64,000 nt of DNA, from positions 62,001 through 126,000 of the forward strand of contig JAKSZP010006611.1 of NCBI GenBank assembly GCA_022478985.1. Reading direction: 5' to 3'. The DNA comes from Massospora cicadina. Lineage: Eukaryota; Entomophthoromycota; Entomophthoromycetes; Entomophthorales; Entomophthoraceae. The notes beneath the pieces are model-generated. The model worked only from the letters and a program-made list of their open reading frames with translations, was not told where the DNA came from and did not search any database. The position numbers were made by a program, and so were the translations under genes. Of this stretch, positions 46,906 through 58,977 are shown one piece after another. The number at the start of each line of letters is the position of its first letter. The first letter of the stretch is position 1.

Positions 46906-47250
46906 TGTCAGGATTTTTCTGAATTCTCTTGTCTCCAAAAAATCTACTCTTTTGATTCCCCTGGCCTCATCAGAAGGAGAGCATAATATATCTCAATATA
47001 TCAAGGTTTATACAAACAATAAATCTCATCCCAATCAATTGATTGAAGATTTGATCGCACAGATATTAATTATCTCTGATACATTACAAGTTGTTTCAAA
47101 GCCTATAAATATCCCATCCTTTCAATAATAAAATTTAGGTCAAATTATACCCTGTTTTTACTTTAAATTTATCACTTTGTTGGAGAATTCACTCAGTATA
47201 ACTTTGAGAGAAAACTTGTACCATTAGAAGTGTAATCCAAAACTTCCAGA
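46906..47250 (+). repeat. T4 3' LTR
   Basis: 345 bp starting TGTCAGGATTTT, matching 40872-41212. It is followed by CATGC and the second part of X2. Confidence 0.85.
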
Positions 47251-47255
47251 CATGC

Positions 47256-48830
47256 AGATGGAAGCATCCAGTCCGCCTAATACAACTGGCTGCTTTGTCC
47301 CTCCAAGCAACTTATCACTGCACCTCACATGAGTCAACCCAAATGCTCCCGCTTCCTAACCCTACCTCAATCCAGTATCCACTTTTGCCTCCACATTTAA
47401 TATGGATGTCTCTTCCCATATGCCAACAAAATAATTATTGAGCTAGAAACGGCCACCTTTGTTCCAGCGGATTTTATTGACTTCTGACCTTATGTGGGCT
47501 ATTTTGATATTGGCTTCCCAACGGAAGAGGATGCGGCTACTGCAGTGGTAACGCCCCTAATTTTAAAAACACATCCATTACCACCATCTAAACTCGTCTC
47601 CCCAATGATACCACACTCTTAGTGACCTTTACAAACCTTCCCTCCCACCTTTCCCCTCAAACTTTATATGATGAGTTGATGTCAGGGTTTTCCACTTATG
47701 GCATAAACCCATCCTCCAATTTCTTGCCCCAAGTGGTGCTGAGCGCTTAGCAGTACCTCTGGCAATGGCCAACATTACCCCCACCAGCTAAACATGGCCC
47801 AGTACATCCCACCGCATGCCTATATCCCATTCACACCTAACCATCTATTTTGGGCTCACATCAACAACGGTCACACAGTTTGCCCCTATGCCATTAGTTG
47901 GACCATATGAATAAAGTATGTCATTACAACTCAAACCATGCGAACACTACTGACTCCGCCCATGTGGCCACACTAACAGCGTTCAAATAGGGGTTTTTGG
48001 CTGCCCCCCTCCAACTAAACGCTCAAAAAATTGGCAAACACTTGCAGCCACAACCCAAACTGGCCTATTTAAAATCTAACCAATTGGGAGCAGGCTTGAA
48101 CCCAAATTCAATCCAACCAATTTCCTGCCCCCAAACTTACCCAACCCAAGCCATGTATCCCCAAATCAATCATACTCAATCAAATCCCTGGGACTTATTT
48201 GATGAATTTAACAAGTCTTGTGAAATTGTCCCACCTCTGGACTTTCCAATTAACTTAGAACCTTATCTTAATTCAGACTTTGATTCCCCATTCCCGCCCA
48301 AAAATAATATCCCCAAACCCACCACTATCCCTTTCCTGAGCAACCATCAGCTAGCTAAGGCCGCAGTGGCTTCACCTGAAAGTCACCATTTCCACAAAGC
48401 TGTGGCAGCCTCTTCGGTGAATTTAAAAAAAGTGCTGCATAACCCCATGTTCCCCCTGATTTCCCTGATATTGCAGAAGAAGAAATACCCAACTCAGAGA
48501 AGATTCCCTCACCGCTTTCAAGCATGTCACTGGTTTGGCAGATTTTTCCCCATCCACCTGCATCACAAAAGCCAATATCATGAAATTTGCCCAACTTCCC
48601 GACGCCTACATCCAAGAAGAACACCAGTTAGAAAAACTTGTAGAGGCTATGCTCAAGGCCCAAATTATCAATGATGACTTCATCAATTATATTTTTTCAC
48701 CTTGACCCTCATTATGTGGATGCCCCAATCCCTTTGCTCTCAGCATTGATACGCCTCTTCAATGTTGAAGCCAAAGATGCTTATCCACCTGATTCCCCCT
48801 CCCCCTCCGCCATGGTGGGATAAGCGGCTC
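47256..48830 (+). pseudogene. X2 ORF1-like gene, second part
   Basis: Corresponds to X1 from the Lys/Gly region onward. The zinc knuckle near 47880-47925 has a TAG and a one-base change but keeps the C..C.H...C spacing. An open frame at 47997-48674 covers the proline-rich part and the S-N-H-Q-L-A-K-A-A-V-A-S-P block shared with X1 and X3. The downstream D-F-P-D-I-A block is in the -1 frame, as in the other copies. Confidence 0.6.
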
Positions 48831-49003
48831 GCTGCTGTGCCATATGGTAGGTTATTTTTTCATTTTTTTGTGTCTCACCGCTTGTTTTGGAAAGCTGATT
48901 CGTATGTTTGGTTTGTTTTGTTGAAATTTCTGCTTTGGTAATGTCCACCCCCTGGTCAGCATACCTCAATTAAATTTAAATTTAAACCTTTCCTCCAATG
49001 TGA

Positions 49004-49240
49004 GAAGCCCTGAACCTGCACCCCAAGAACTTGTTGCAGCACCCAAGAATATTTTGGTAACCTCCCAAAGCCATTCCACTTATAAGGTCAGTGCCCTCAT
49101 TTGAGAGGGTACTGGCCAATTTGTTCTCTACCTTTACCTAGTATTTTTGATAAATAGATTTCGCCTCTCCAGCTATTCTGAGTTTTCTGTTATTATTAAA
49201 GCAATTTTTGCATCATGACAATCATCACATCCAGCATACT
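49004..49240. other. unassigned stretch right of X2
   Basis: The right-hand continuation of 40270-40683 before X2 inserted. The plus-strand frame continues with a P-E-P-A-P-Q-E-L block and stops at 49113. No domain recognised. Confidence 0.3.
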
Positions 49241-49249
49241 CCTGCTAAA

Positions 49250-50966
49250 ATAACTAACCCATTGTCATATAGAAAGCATTAAAGACATCATCCTTTTTGT
49301 TGCTTGGAGCCTCGGGTGGTTCCTTGGGAACTGTGAAGTGCTCTCCAAAGCGAACTTGGGCTCCCCTGCGCCTCACACTATTGTTTACTGGTCAACTCAA
49401 TACTAATAGATGTCTCCATAGGTGCTACTAAAGGAGAGGACACCATCCTAATCTTGTAAACTCCCAAAGCTAAGTACATCATAAAGTTTTTGTATGGGTA
49501 GCAAGCAAGCATATTTCATATTAGGTCCCACAGCCTTATCTTTAATTGTAAAATTTGCTAATAACATGGTTATGGGCTCAGTATATGCTGGATCTAGAAA
49601 ACATTTTGAAGCTATGAATTCTTCACTGAGGGATTCTCCATCCCCAAATCTCCTATAGATACCTTGTAGAATTTATTGTGGACCCAGGTATTGGATATAA
49701 CCTGGGACTTAGGTGGAATGAAAGCCATCCTGGGTAGAGATAGTGTCATACCTTGATGACTGTCCACTACAGTAAGGGGTTTTTATACCTAAGAGCCCCT
49801 CATATGATACTGTAATTGATAAAATGTAATCTTCATTTTCAAAAAGCTATGCATAAGCTTTAATCTCCCTATTAGTGTATTGAGAAACCTTAATTACCAG
49901 TGGAACTCTATGCCTTAATAAAGATAGAAACACACCGTCACAATGCACTATTGCAGAGTAGTCACAGAGAATTTAATGCCTAGCAGAAGGTCGTAGCTGA
50001 TATAATCTAAGGCGGCAGCTTAGGTGTTTAGTGCTAATTTTCTAGACTGGATAGCAATGATGAGTAGGCCCCAATAGATCAAGTGCATTAAGATCCAGCT
50101 GTGCTGTACTCCATATAGTGGGGTAGGCCAGGAGAAATCTTAATGCTTTTATTAGTCTTTAAAAATAATGATCACAGGAGATCTGTGTCAATAATAGTGT
50201 GAACAGGATCCTTATGAACTCAAACAGTGACTCAGGTTATAAAAACACTAAACTGAGGGTAAGTTGAGATACATAGGAGACAAATCAGAAGAACATTAAG
50301 CATTAAGATTTTTTTGTTATCAAATGGTACTAATCTATCTCCACTATGTATAATAAGGTTGCATTCAGTAAAGATCATTAAGGTATCTGAGGCGTTATAG
50401 GAAGGTCAGAATTAAGCGCCTTGTCTTTCATGCTGACTGCCCTTTTCCTGCTTTCTCAGTAAGTTTAGTTCAAAAGTTGTTGTCACTACGCTGGAATCCA
50501 TTGCAGTAAGTACATCGAGTATTTGGATTCCTCTAATTCCCAACAACATGAACAAAAGGTCAGCTGGTGGAGGTTGAAGTGAGGCCTTAGGAGTCAGTTT
50601 ATAAGCTGGTATCCTTTTAAGGGCCTCTTTAATCTCTAGAATGCAGTCAAAGTCACTCTTATGCCTGATCATACGTAGTTGACTTATAAGATAATATTCT
50701 AGGATGGAGTTTACAAAGGTTATAGCGTCATCTAGGGTTAATCAGTTAGTAGTAACCAATGCCTGAGCCTGGTCGTAGAAAACTGGCAAATTGCATAGGA
50801 CTTAATTCTTATTCAAATGAATAACCATGTATGCCTACTTTTGATTTGCAAGGGTATGATTGATTTAAACTCCTGAATTAAGGCAGTATGGAGTTGATCC
50901 CACATTGGAAGTCCGTCAGATGAGGATCTATGATTTTGCGAGCTGTTTTATTAATGCAAAAATGAA
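49250..50966 (-). pseudogene. T3 protease and gag C-terminal half
   Basis: The minus strand has a protease-like I-I-D-T-D near 50195 (DTG changed). An open linker of 86 codons lies at 50672-50412. A gag capsid block near 50900-50850 reads P-M-W-D-Q-L-H-T-A-L-I-Q-E-F, matching W-S-Q-V-K-E-A-L-I-K-D-F in T4. The gag N-terminal part resumes at 55143, beyond the family-B LTR sequence. Confidence 0.55.
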
Positions 50967-51484
50967 TGTTGGGATTTTTTCCCACATACCCAGCTTCATT
51001 GATTATAATTAATCTGCTGGTCCACTAGGGGACTCATCCCGCTAGTGGATGTTGAATTTAGCAATTACATATATGATAAATATTGTTTAAGGAATATTCG
51101 ATGAATCTATTGATCTACCAGATTATGATCTGCCAGATTGATGAGTGTTTAGTTTGTGATGACTCCTGACAATAAACAAGTAATTAGGGGGTCGATTAAA
51201 TTATCAATAAAATTTGGATTGTAGGAGTTAATTGGGTTTAGTTGCTGATCAACTAAGGGGTTTATAGGTTGTTGGCGAGTAATGCTGCCTTTCATAGAGA
51301 AACTTTAAGGATTAATCTTTTCTGGATCATAATCTGCTGTTTGAGGGTTTGAGTCCCTTTAAATAATCAGGTTGTTACCAGATAATGGTAAATTCGATAA
51401 GAGTTGACCAAAGATGTTATGATATGTTCTTGTTTAAACCCAGAAGAGATTGCTGTCAATTTGGGAAGAGAAACTGACATTATT

Positions 51485-51505
51485 TTTTTAGTACTAGATG
51501 GTCCC
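51485..51505 (-). mobile_element. mini-retroposon copy E (21 bp)
   Basis: The only minus-strand copy: its complement is GGGACCATCTAGTACTAAAA plus A. The 16-bp TSD AGAAACTGACATTATT (51469-51484) and AGAAACTTACATTATT (51506-51521) has one mismatch. It sits in a family-B LTR. Confidence 0.8.
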
Positions 51506-53098
51506 AGAAACTTACATTATTCATTGATGAAGATCATCATTTTGCATGACCCTGGAGGGGTAATTCATAAGCTTAGCTGCCATTCCCAATTGGGATGCCA
51601 ACCAACAAGTTGTGTACAAAATTCCTTATAAAATCCCCTTACCTTTTTATAATAGAGAACATTAGATCTAATTGAATAGACAATTATCAATATAGTTTAA
51701 GTTTTAGACTGTTTGTTATTGTGATTAGAGAAAGAAGGACATAAAGATCCTATGTATATACTATTTTTTGGTCTTTGCAGACTCTTCGTGACAAGAAGGA
51801 AGAAGGGCCTCTGAACCTTATCCTAGGTTAAGTTCTACAAGACGAAGTAGGGAAGAAGTCCTAATCATTTCAGAAAGCAGTCAATATTAGGACAAGCACC
51901 ACGTTGATGTTGGACCTTGTTGGGATGTTTTCTTAACCTTCAAGCTTTCTAGGTTATCTTCTGGTTCACTAGAGAAGCTGTCCCACTAGCGAGTGAATCA
52001 GATATCAGTTTTAAATTTAGCTTAATAATGTCCACGGATATTTGGAAATTCACCAGGCTTGGATCCATCAGGATTAATCTATGATAATGCTTAAGATCTC
52101 ATCAGGCAGAGCTGCAGATGAAAAATTAATGAATCTGATAGTTGATTGTTGATTGACTATTAGGTGCACCAATTGGGATTTCTTAAGTTTTATCACCAAT
52201 TGATTGGGAATTTAATTAGCAGTTGTGAGGTGAGTGATGCCGCCTGCAACTAGCAAATTGATCAGTTGGTTTGTGACCTGCTATGATTGGTAAAGAGTCC
52301 CATTACCTAAGCAAGTCACTCGCCAAATGTGGTTGGTTTGCTGTGATTGATAAGAATTGTTAGAGCAAGTTTTCTGGCTCTTTCCGTTTTCAGGTCTTAA
52401 ATTTCCAACAGAGGAATCCTTATACCAATGGAGAAGACCATCGCCAGTAATACTTCACAGGGAAATTCAATGGTAACGGTTTCTGTTTCCTAGCTGAGGC
52501 TCCAACCAAGGAGTTGGGTGCCAAATTCCCTTATAAAATCCCTAGCATTTTATAGTAATAAAGCATATCTTAGTAGCATAATAAGTTATATCAATCTTCA
52601 GTTTATTTTTGTTGTATTATTAAATTGTTGCATCTTTTGTGTGATAAAGTGACAGGATTGATATCCTTATAAGAGAAGAAGACCTTTACAGCAAAATCTC
52701 CACTGACTCAGCATGCCTGCAACTAAGACTGGGAACCTCTTATCTGAGAGTGGATTAAGTTCAGCTGAGTTAGGGAAGAAGTCCCTAATTGTCAACATAA
52801 TCAGTAACTCGTGGATCATTCCAAGTTTAACGTTGAGCCACCAATCAACTGGGTTTATTTATTCAACTAAGTATAGTAGTCTTCCTACTATTATCACCTA
52901 TATATCTATTAGTATCAGGCAACGTGAATCGTGCACATAACTGAACCTGTGCAGTCAAATTCTAGATTTGAACAAACTCAGGTTTTAACAGACCTAATCA
53001 CTATATTGGCTATAATCTCAACTATAATAGTAGTCTTCATACTACTATTGTCCATTACATCATATTAACAAATTGAACAACGCACATACAAGGAACCT

Positions 53099-55007
53099 AA
53101 AAACTTTTCTTTCTGCTTGAAATCACTTTTGAGTGATTTTTAAAAAGAGTTAATTTTCTACCGCTGCCTCACCACATAAGTTTTCCAATTTATATCTGCA
53201 GATCCAACACCTGCTGCCCCAATGTGGTGCAGCAGTGCTCCACCCACTAGCATTTACCGCCCAACAGGCAAATGCGTGCTGACTGACTTGTCCAGTCCAC
53301 CAAAAATATCTGGCCAATTTGTCCCTCTAAGGGACTATGCACTACATATTGAGTAAGACCACATAACCCGCCCCCACCCCTAGCCCTACTTCATTCCACT
53401 ATCCATATTTGCCTACACGTCAAGTATGGATCTCTCTTCCCATATGCTGAAAAGCGATATCGAGCTGGCAATGGCCACCCTTATACCAGCAGGATTGTTA
53501 ATTTCCTCCCTTATAAGGGCTATTTTGATATAGGATTACATACTGAAGGGGATGCGGCCGCTGCTGCAGCAACGCCCTTAGTATACAAAAACACCCCATT
53601 ACCACCACCCTAACACGTCTCCCCAATGATACCATGCATGTGGTGACCTTTGTAAACCCTACCTCACACCTTCCCCCTAAAACACTCTATGAGGAGTTGA
53701 TGTCAGGGATGTCCACTTATGGCACAGACCCCATCCTCCAATTCATTGTCCCTAGTGGTGCTGAGCGCTTAGTGGCATCTTGGGCAATGGCCACAATTAC
53801 CCCCACACCAGCTTACCATTTTCCCAGCACATCCCACCATAAACCTATATCCCATCCACACCCAACAATTTTGTTGAGGCTTGCATCAACGATGGTTGCA
53901 CAATTTTCCCTCTCTGCCATGAATTGGACCATATGAAAAAGGCATGTCAGTACAATTTACACCCTGCAAACACGGTCAACTCCACCCATTGGGTCACACC
54001 AACAGCATTTGAGTGAGGATTTTGGCTGCCCCCACCCCCACCCCAGGCCATGCGCTCAATGCATCAGATGCAAAATCTAGCATCCCAAACCCAAGCTGGC
54101 CAATTTGCACCCATGCCAACCAATCAGGTGCAGGTTTTAACCCATGTTCAATCCAAAAAAAACTCCCGCCCCAAAACTTACTAACCACAGCCACCTATCA
54201 TTGAATCAATCCCAGTCAACCAAAACACATAAAACTTATTGGATGAAGTGTCCAAATCTGGTGAAATTGTCCCACCTCTGGACTTTTCAATTAACTTAGA
54301 ACCTTATCTTAATTCAGACTTTAATGCCCCATTCCCGCCCAAAAAATATGTCCCCAAACCCAATGCTACCCCATACCAAAGCGACCACCAGCTTTCCAAG
54401 GCTGCAGTGACCTTACCCAAAAATCGCCATCTCTGCAAAGCCGTGGCAAAATTTGTCACCAAATTTAAAAGAGGGCTGCATTACACCATGTTCCACCCAA
54501 TTTCCCTGCTATTGCAAAAGATGTAACTGAACGCATCACTGAAACTGCCGCTACTTCTGTCAAGCATGTTGCTGAACTAGCAGATTTTTCCCCATCCACA
54601 CGTGTCACTGGGGCCAACATTGCATAAATAGCCCAGCTTCCTGACGCCAACATAAAAGCTGAACACCATGTTGCCAAACTCATGGAGGCTATTCTCCAAG
54701 CTCAAATTGTTGATCTCAACAATTATTTACTTCACCTCAACCCTCATCTCGCAGATGCCCCACCCCCTTGCTATCAGCATTGATACACCTCTTCAAGCTG
54801 AACCTGATGATGATCCGCCTGATCCCTCTCCCCCTCCACTATTGTGGGATAAGCAGCTCGCCGCTGTGCCACCTGGTAAGTTATTTTTCATTTTTTTGTG
54901 TGTCTCTGCTCGTTTAGGCGGTTGGTTCATGTTTTTTGTTTAATTTGGAGTCTCTGTTTTAATAATGTCCTTCCCCAGGTCAGCATACCTCGAATAAATT
55001 TAGATTG
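53099..55007 (+). mobile_element. ORF1-only retroposon copy X3
   Basis: A 1.9-kb copy flanked by ACATACAAGGAACCT (53084-53098) and ACATAAAAGTAACCT (55008-55022), two mismatches. It lies in a family-B LTR; the uninterrupted LTRs near 15.98 and 20.38 kb read GCACATATAAAGAAC at the same place. It begins AAAACTTTTCTTTCTGC and ends GTCAGCATACCTCGAATAAA. Confidence 0.8.
53200..54850 (+). pseudogene. X3 ORF1-like gene
   Basis: Open pieces at 53634-53936 (second RRM-like block, L-Y-E-E-L-M-S-G-M-S-T-Y-G) and 54239-54526 (S-D-H-Q-L-S-K-A-A-V block). The knuckle near 53900-53950 keeps C-H-E-L-D-H-M-K-K-A-C, but the first Cys is Phe. The last block (V-A-E-L-A-D-F-S-P near 54570) is in the -1 frame relative to 54239. 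Confidence 0.6.
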
Positions 55008-55142
55008 ACATAAAAGTAACCTGTGCAGTGGAACAAGGGAGCTAAAGAAAGTTTATTTTAGAGAGGATTCAAAGTCCAGTTTTAACAATTGGTTCTCATT
55101 CCAGAAGAGGAAGTTGAACCACTTGTTCCAAGTTTTAACACT

Positions 55143-56380
55143 AAATATGCTTTACCCTTTGGAATAAGGTCTCTTCCTTCATGGAGCTATTGTAAGCATA
55201 CAGAAAGGAGGCTATACTTTTTGGCCTGGGGCGAATATGCTTTTTAGAATTAGAATTATAGATATTACGTTAGAAAGAGAGAGCTAGATGGCTATCATGG
55301 GATCAGGCATAGAAATATTTGTCTCTTCATAGTCTTAATAGAATGGTTGGTCCAATCATTGTTATAACCCTTTCAGTCATCTTGTGCTTATCCCAAATGT
55401 TACTTTAGATAAGCAACGGAAGCCTAGAGGTTTAGTTCTTCCTTTAGGGCTTGAATATCGGCATGTTGCTTCAGGTTTTGGTCCACAATCACTCAGATGG
55501 ATTTTAAATTGTTACAGGCAAATTTGAGTTGATTAAGGTGATCACTAGTTAACTTAAAAAGCACACTAATGTTATCTATCTCACTTGGAAATGGTTGACC
55601 GTAACTCTGGGATCCAATGGGACTCAATCTAGGAGGACCTTACACCATTGAGCAAAATACTATATGTTCCAATAAATGTGAATTTGTAGTTTCGACTTAT
55701 TACTTCCACTAATTGTTTGGAATTTCAGGAGGATTGTGGGCACCCTTTACAATGGGCTAAGAACCAGAAATTAATCTAAAAGACATAGACATGAGTTTCT
55801 TCGCATGTGAGGATTTTGATTTAAAATTTGTTAGATTCATCTCCTTTAGAAGGTTCCAAATGTTTCCAAGAATGTATGATGGCTGACTCATTAATGCTTG
55901 ATTTAGAAATGGGAGTCATGACTTGTTTGTTATCTTGAGTACTGATAAGTACATTTTGTGGATTATCCAGAACTAAAATCTTTTCAATAAGAAACATGAA
56001 CAATGTCACTCCTGAGCAGCTCAAACACATAATGAAATGGCTCCTTAGAATATATTGCTTAAATATTAGTGGACCTGGAGAAAATCTTTATGAGCATGCT
56101 TTTTTGACAATTTAATCAATTTCAATGCTATGATCTTTATATGTCTTACCTTAATAAATCACAACTGTCTTCATTAGAAGCTTAATCTTCAGCAGTATAT
56201 GCTGTAGTATCTCTTCAATAATGTAAAGCCATTTATCCTCCATAATTGCAATTTCTGGATTGTCACAGTTTCAAATTATAGTTATAATGAGTTTTGCCTG
56301 GCCCAACAGAACAACAACTGCCTTCTCCTGGAACTCTTTGAAGGTGCTTTACTTAAAGCTCTTATTGCAATAATCTAGAC
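55143..56380 (-). pseudogene. T3 gag N-terminal half
   Basis: The minus strand near 55215-55150 reads S-F-L-Y-A-Y-N-S-S-M-K-E-E-T-L-F-Q-R-V, comparable to F-I-F-M-Y-E-V-A-M-E-G in T2. Further along (55480-55420), A-D-I-Q-A-L-K-E-E-L-N-L looks like the coiled coil. A degenerate primer-binding site may be the complement of 56381-56393 (TATGCTCACTTGA). The 5' LTR that should follow was not recognised. Confidence 0.5.
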
Positions 56381-56393
56381 TCAAGTGAGCATA

Positions 56394-58977
56394 TCAAAAG
56401 TTCATGGCCCAATGGATTAACTTGTCCCACAGTTAAATCATGAGCTTCTATGAGTCGTGAGTGAACTTATAACTTATAGAGTGTTACTTGTCATTGTATC
56501 CATGACATCAACACGCTTGTTGCTACTACCAAATGTTTCATGCATGAAATGAATAGTTGAGTTACTATTGCCAATTCTTCCTTAGCGCGTTTACATGTTT
56601 AAGTTCTTGTTATTGACTAGCGCTTTTCTAAATTCAAAAAGGAGCTTCATCCAAACTTGATATATTTTAATACATACATAGCAAAATACAGATGGTGACC
56701 ACATACCTTTTCTTCTTTGTCACTCATAAATATGCAAAACTTAAAGTTGAGTGGCTCAACTAGATTCTGCCATTAATTAAATCAAGATAGACCCTTAACT
56801 ACACCAATCACAAAGTATTTAGTGTAGGCCAAAATCAAAATTGACATTAATCATTACGCTGAGCTATCAATGAACTAAGATGCAAACTTGATCTATATTA
56901 AAACAGTCATATTAAGCAGCCAATTTAACTTTAAAATAGTGGTCGTCAGAATAATATCTTGAAAATTCTCATATGACAGGTATTAACAACTTCATACAGT
57001 ATAGAGAAAAGTTAAATGCATAAAAAAGTTCTTACATATATTTATGGGATGAAATTGATAAGACAATAAGAGTGTTTAATAATATAAATTAAGCATCAGT
57101 AGAAAAAATAAGTAGATATTCATTAAAAACCTTATATGAACCAAGAAAATGATAAACATGGATATTCTGGTAGTGAAGGCTTAGTACAAGAGGAATATAT
57201 CTCTCCATGGTGGATTCCATCTGTCATTGCTGCCATGCCGTTTGAAGCTGTCACAGCAGAATGTAAAATGCTGGGTAATTAAACATTAACTTTTTCTATA
57301 TATTCACCTCATCTAGTACAATTACAAGGTTCCCAATGCACAACTGTTTATGCTGAGACCTATAGCACTGAGGAAAATTAGGTTTTCATTGACGAGATAC
57401 CTCCCTTCAGCAGAGACAAAAATATTTTGGATTCTTTAAAATGCTCTGAGCTTACAGTGTAAGGGGAGTTTAATTGGTGTAGAACCATATTACCGATATC
57501 TACCTTAAACTTTATGAGCACAAACCAAATTACATGTTACTTAGAAGCATCTCCGTGCCTTATCAGGAGGTCAAAAGACAGTATTGAGACTCTTTTGAGG
57601 GGAGATAAGATGTAACAGTAAAATCCTGATTTCCTTATCATTAATTTTAGCAAAATGAGTTTCTTGCCAAGTATTTCTGAAGGGTTCACTCGAGAGGCTC
57701 ATGTATTAGTCAGCGTAGGAATGCTTTCTGAAACAGATGCAGTAATATCAATGAATTCAGCTGTAAACCCTCAATGCAAACTCTTCAGTGTGATGGCAAC
57801 GTTAATACAAAGGATATGCTTCTAATTAAGATAAGCAATTATATATGCCCATTGTCTGCTATGTTTTAACCTCTTAATGTGTATTGGAGGCTGCTTTTCA
57901 TCCCTAATGCTCTTTTAGCGTCAAATCCTCCCAATGGACCCCTGTACAACTTACAAAAAACTCAATGCGGGTTACAAATGGATGTTAAATATGAGATGTC
58001 TCCAAGATAGTTTGCTATGAATGTAAACTGAATGGTTCTACGCAATAAAGTGCCTTTCAGAAGCTGAGTACATGTGGCGCGGCTACCCTTACACAATCTG
58101 GGGAATTAGGAGCAGTAGAGGAGGGAACTCTCTACCTCTGCTGATATGAACATTATTGTCCCACACAAGAGCAAATGGTTTTTTATAATGATCCTTGCAC
58201 ATCACTAATGTTCTGTTGTATCACAAACCTCACCAATTTCCATGCAGTAATTCGAGAACAACTAAGGTATAGCAACCCAGTAAGCTCATTAGAAAATTTT
58301 AACCTCTTACACAACATATAATAGAACAAAATCTTATAACGTATCTTATTTTTTGCTAATTTACCATCTGAAGAAGGCGTAGATGTGGCCATACCAGTAA
58401 ACATTATAGCCAAAGAATAACCTCAAATTGGAATCATAATTGAAACTCCTTGGACATGAAAGATTCCTTGGATTTACACATATCAAACAAACTATATCAT
58501 AATATGATAGTACCTAATCTGACATTTTTGCAATAAATATTAAAATTTAATCTATAATGAACACAAGAGCACCTGTTAATATCTTTCTAACAAAATGATG
58601 AACAAGTTGTCGCTAAACTGGGTGGTGAACACAGTAAAATCTATGAAACCGCTGGTTTGGTGTTTACTACGCCATAAGGAGTGTACTGCTCACTTGTTAT
58701 TTTTTGATCAATCACTATGTTGGCACCTACAATTATGTTACCTGTCCACGTTATACTAATTTGATAGTTGCGGTGTTCATGAGACTATCTGGCGCCATAG
58801 TCAACAATGGGATGAAACCTCTGAAATCCTGGGTCATAAAATCCTAGAAAAAATATTATGTAACATATCAAAGAATCATGCATATAGCTCCCAATTAGAT
58901 CTTAGATATTAAGATGAAGTGGTCCCCATACACTACCGTCACCTTAGAAAGAAAATAAGAGCTTTTCCAAAACTTAA
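56394..58977. other. AT-rich stretch without recognisable gene
   Basis: Should include T3's 5' LTR and the 5' part of the next Ty3 remnant. I find no repeat match to 20515-20966 and no clear gag or protease. A phrase near 58600-58690 is nearly open on the plus strand but unidentified. A minus-strand 76-codon frame at 58183-58413 is probably chance. Confidence 0.3.

Larger units (their letters stand above)
40872..47250 (+). mobile_element. Ty3/gypsy element T4, complete with TSD
   Basis: A 6.4-kb plus-strand element with LTRs at 40872-41212 and 46906-47250, TSD CATGC, primer-binding site 41214-41231 and polypurine tract 46894-46905. Gag and pol are in order but carry numerous stops and frameshifts. 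The LTRs end CTTCCATA and CTTCCAGA, two bases past the usual CA. Confidence 0.9.
40684..48984 (+). mobile_element. ORF1-only retroposon copy X2, split by T4
   Basis: Outer TSD AACCTTTCTTCCAATGTGA (40665-40683) and AACCTTTCCTCCAATGTGA (48985-49003), one mismatch. X2 sequence is 40684-40871 and 47256-48984, with T4 between. It begins AAAAAACTTTTCTTTCC like X3 and ends GTCAGCATACCTCAATTAAA. It is more decayed than X1. Confidence 0.85.
50967..55142 (+). repeat. family B LTR sequence, two interleaved copies
   Basis: The first copy starts TGTTGGGATTTT at 50967, like the two family-B LTRs on the left. It is interrupted near 51908 by a second copy that ends around 52992 (TTTTAACAGA). The first then resumes and ends TTTTAACACT at 55142, after X3. 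Shared phrases include CACATA...GAACCTGTG and GTTGGGTGCCAAATTCCC. No internal family-B sequence is attached, so these look like solo LTRs, one inside the other. The inner copy's TSD was not found. Confidence 0.5.

Noticed and set aside
2201..51505. The mini-retroposons as a 5S rRNA- or tRNA-derived sequence
   Set aside because: GGGTTGGGACC faintly recalls a 5S or B-box-like phrase, but the match is too short and in the wrong place to claim an origin.
8445..54530. A classical slippery heptamer for the conserved -1 shift in X copies
   Set aside because: X2 has an A-run and X3 a TTTAAAA, but X1 has neither, and none is in the correct codon phase, so I claim only the frame change.
56394..56850. 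5' LTR of T3
   Set aside because: Position fits, but I could not align it with the candidate 3' LTR at 20515-20966.
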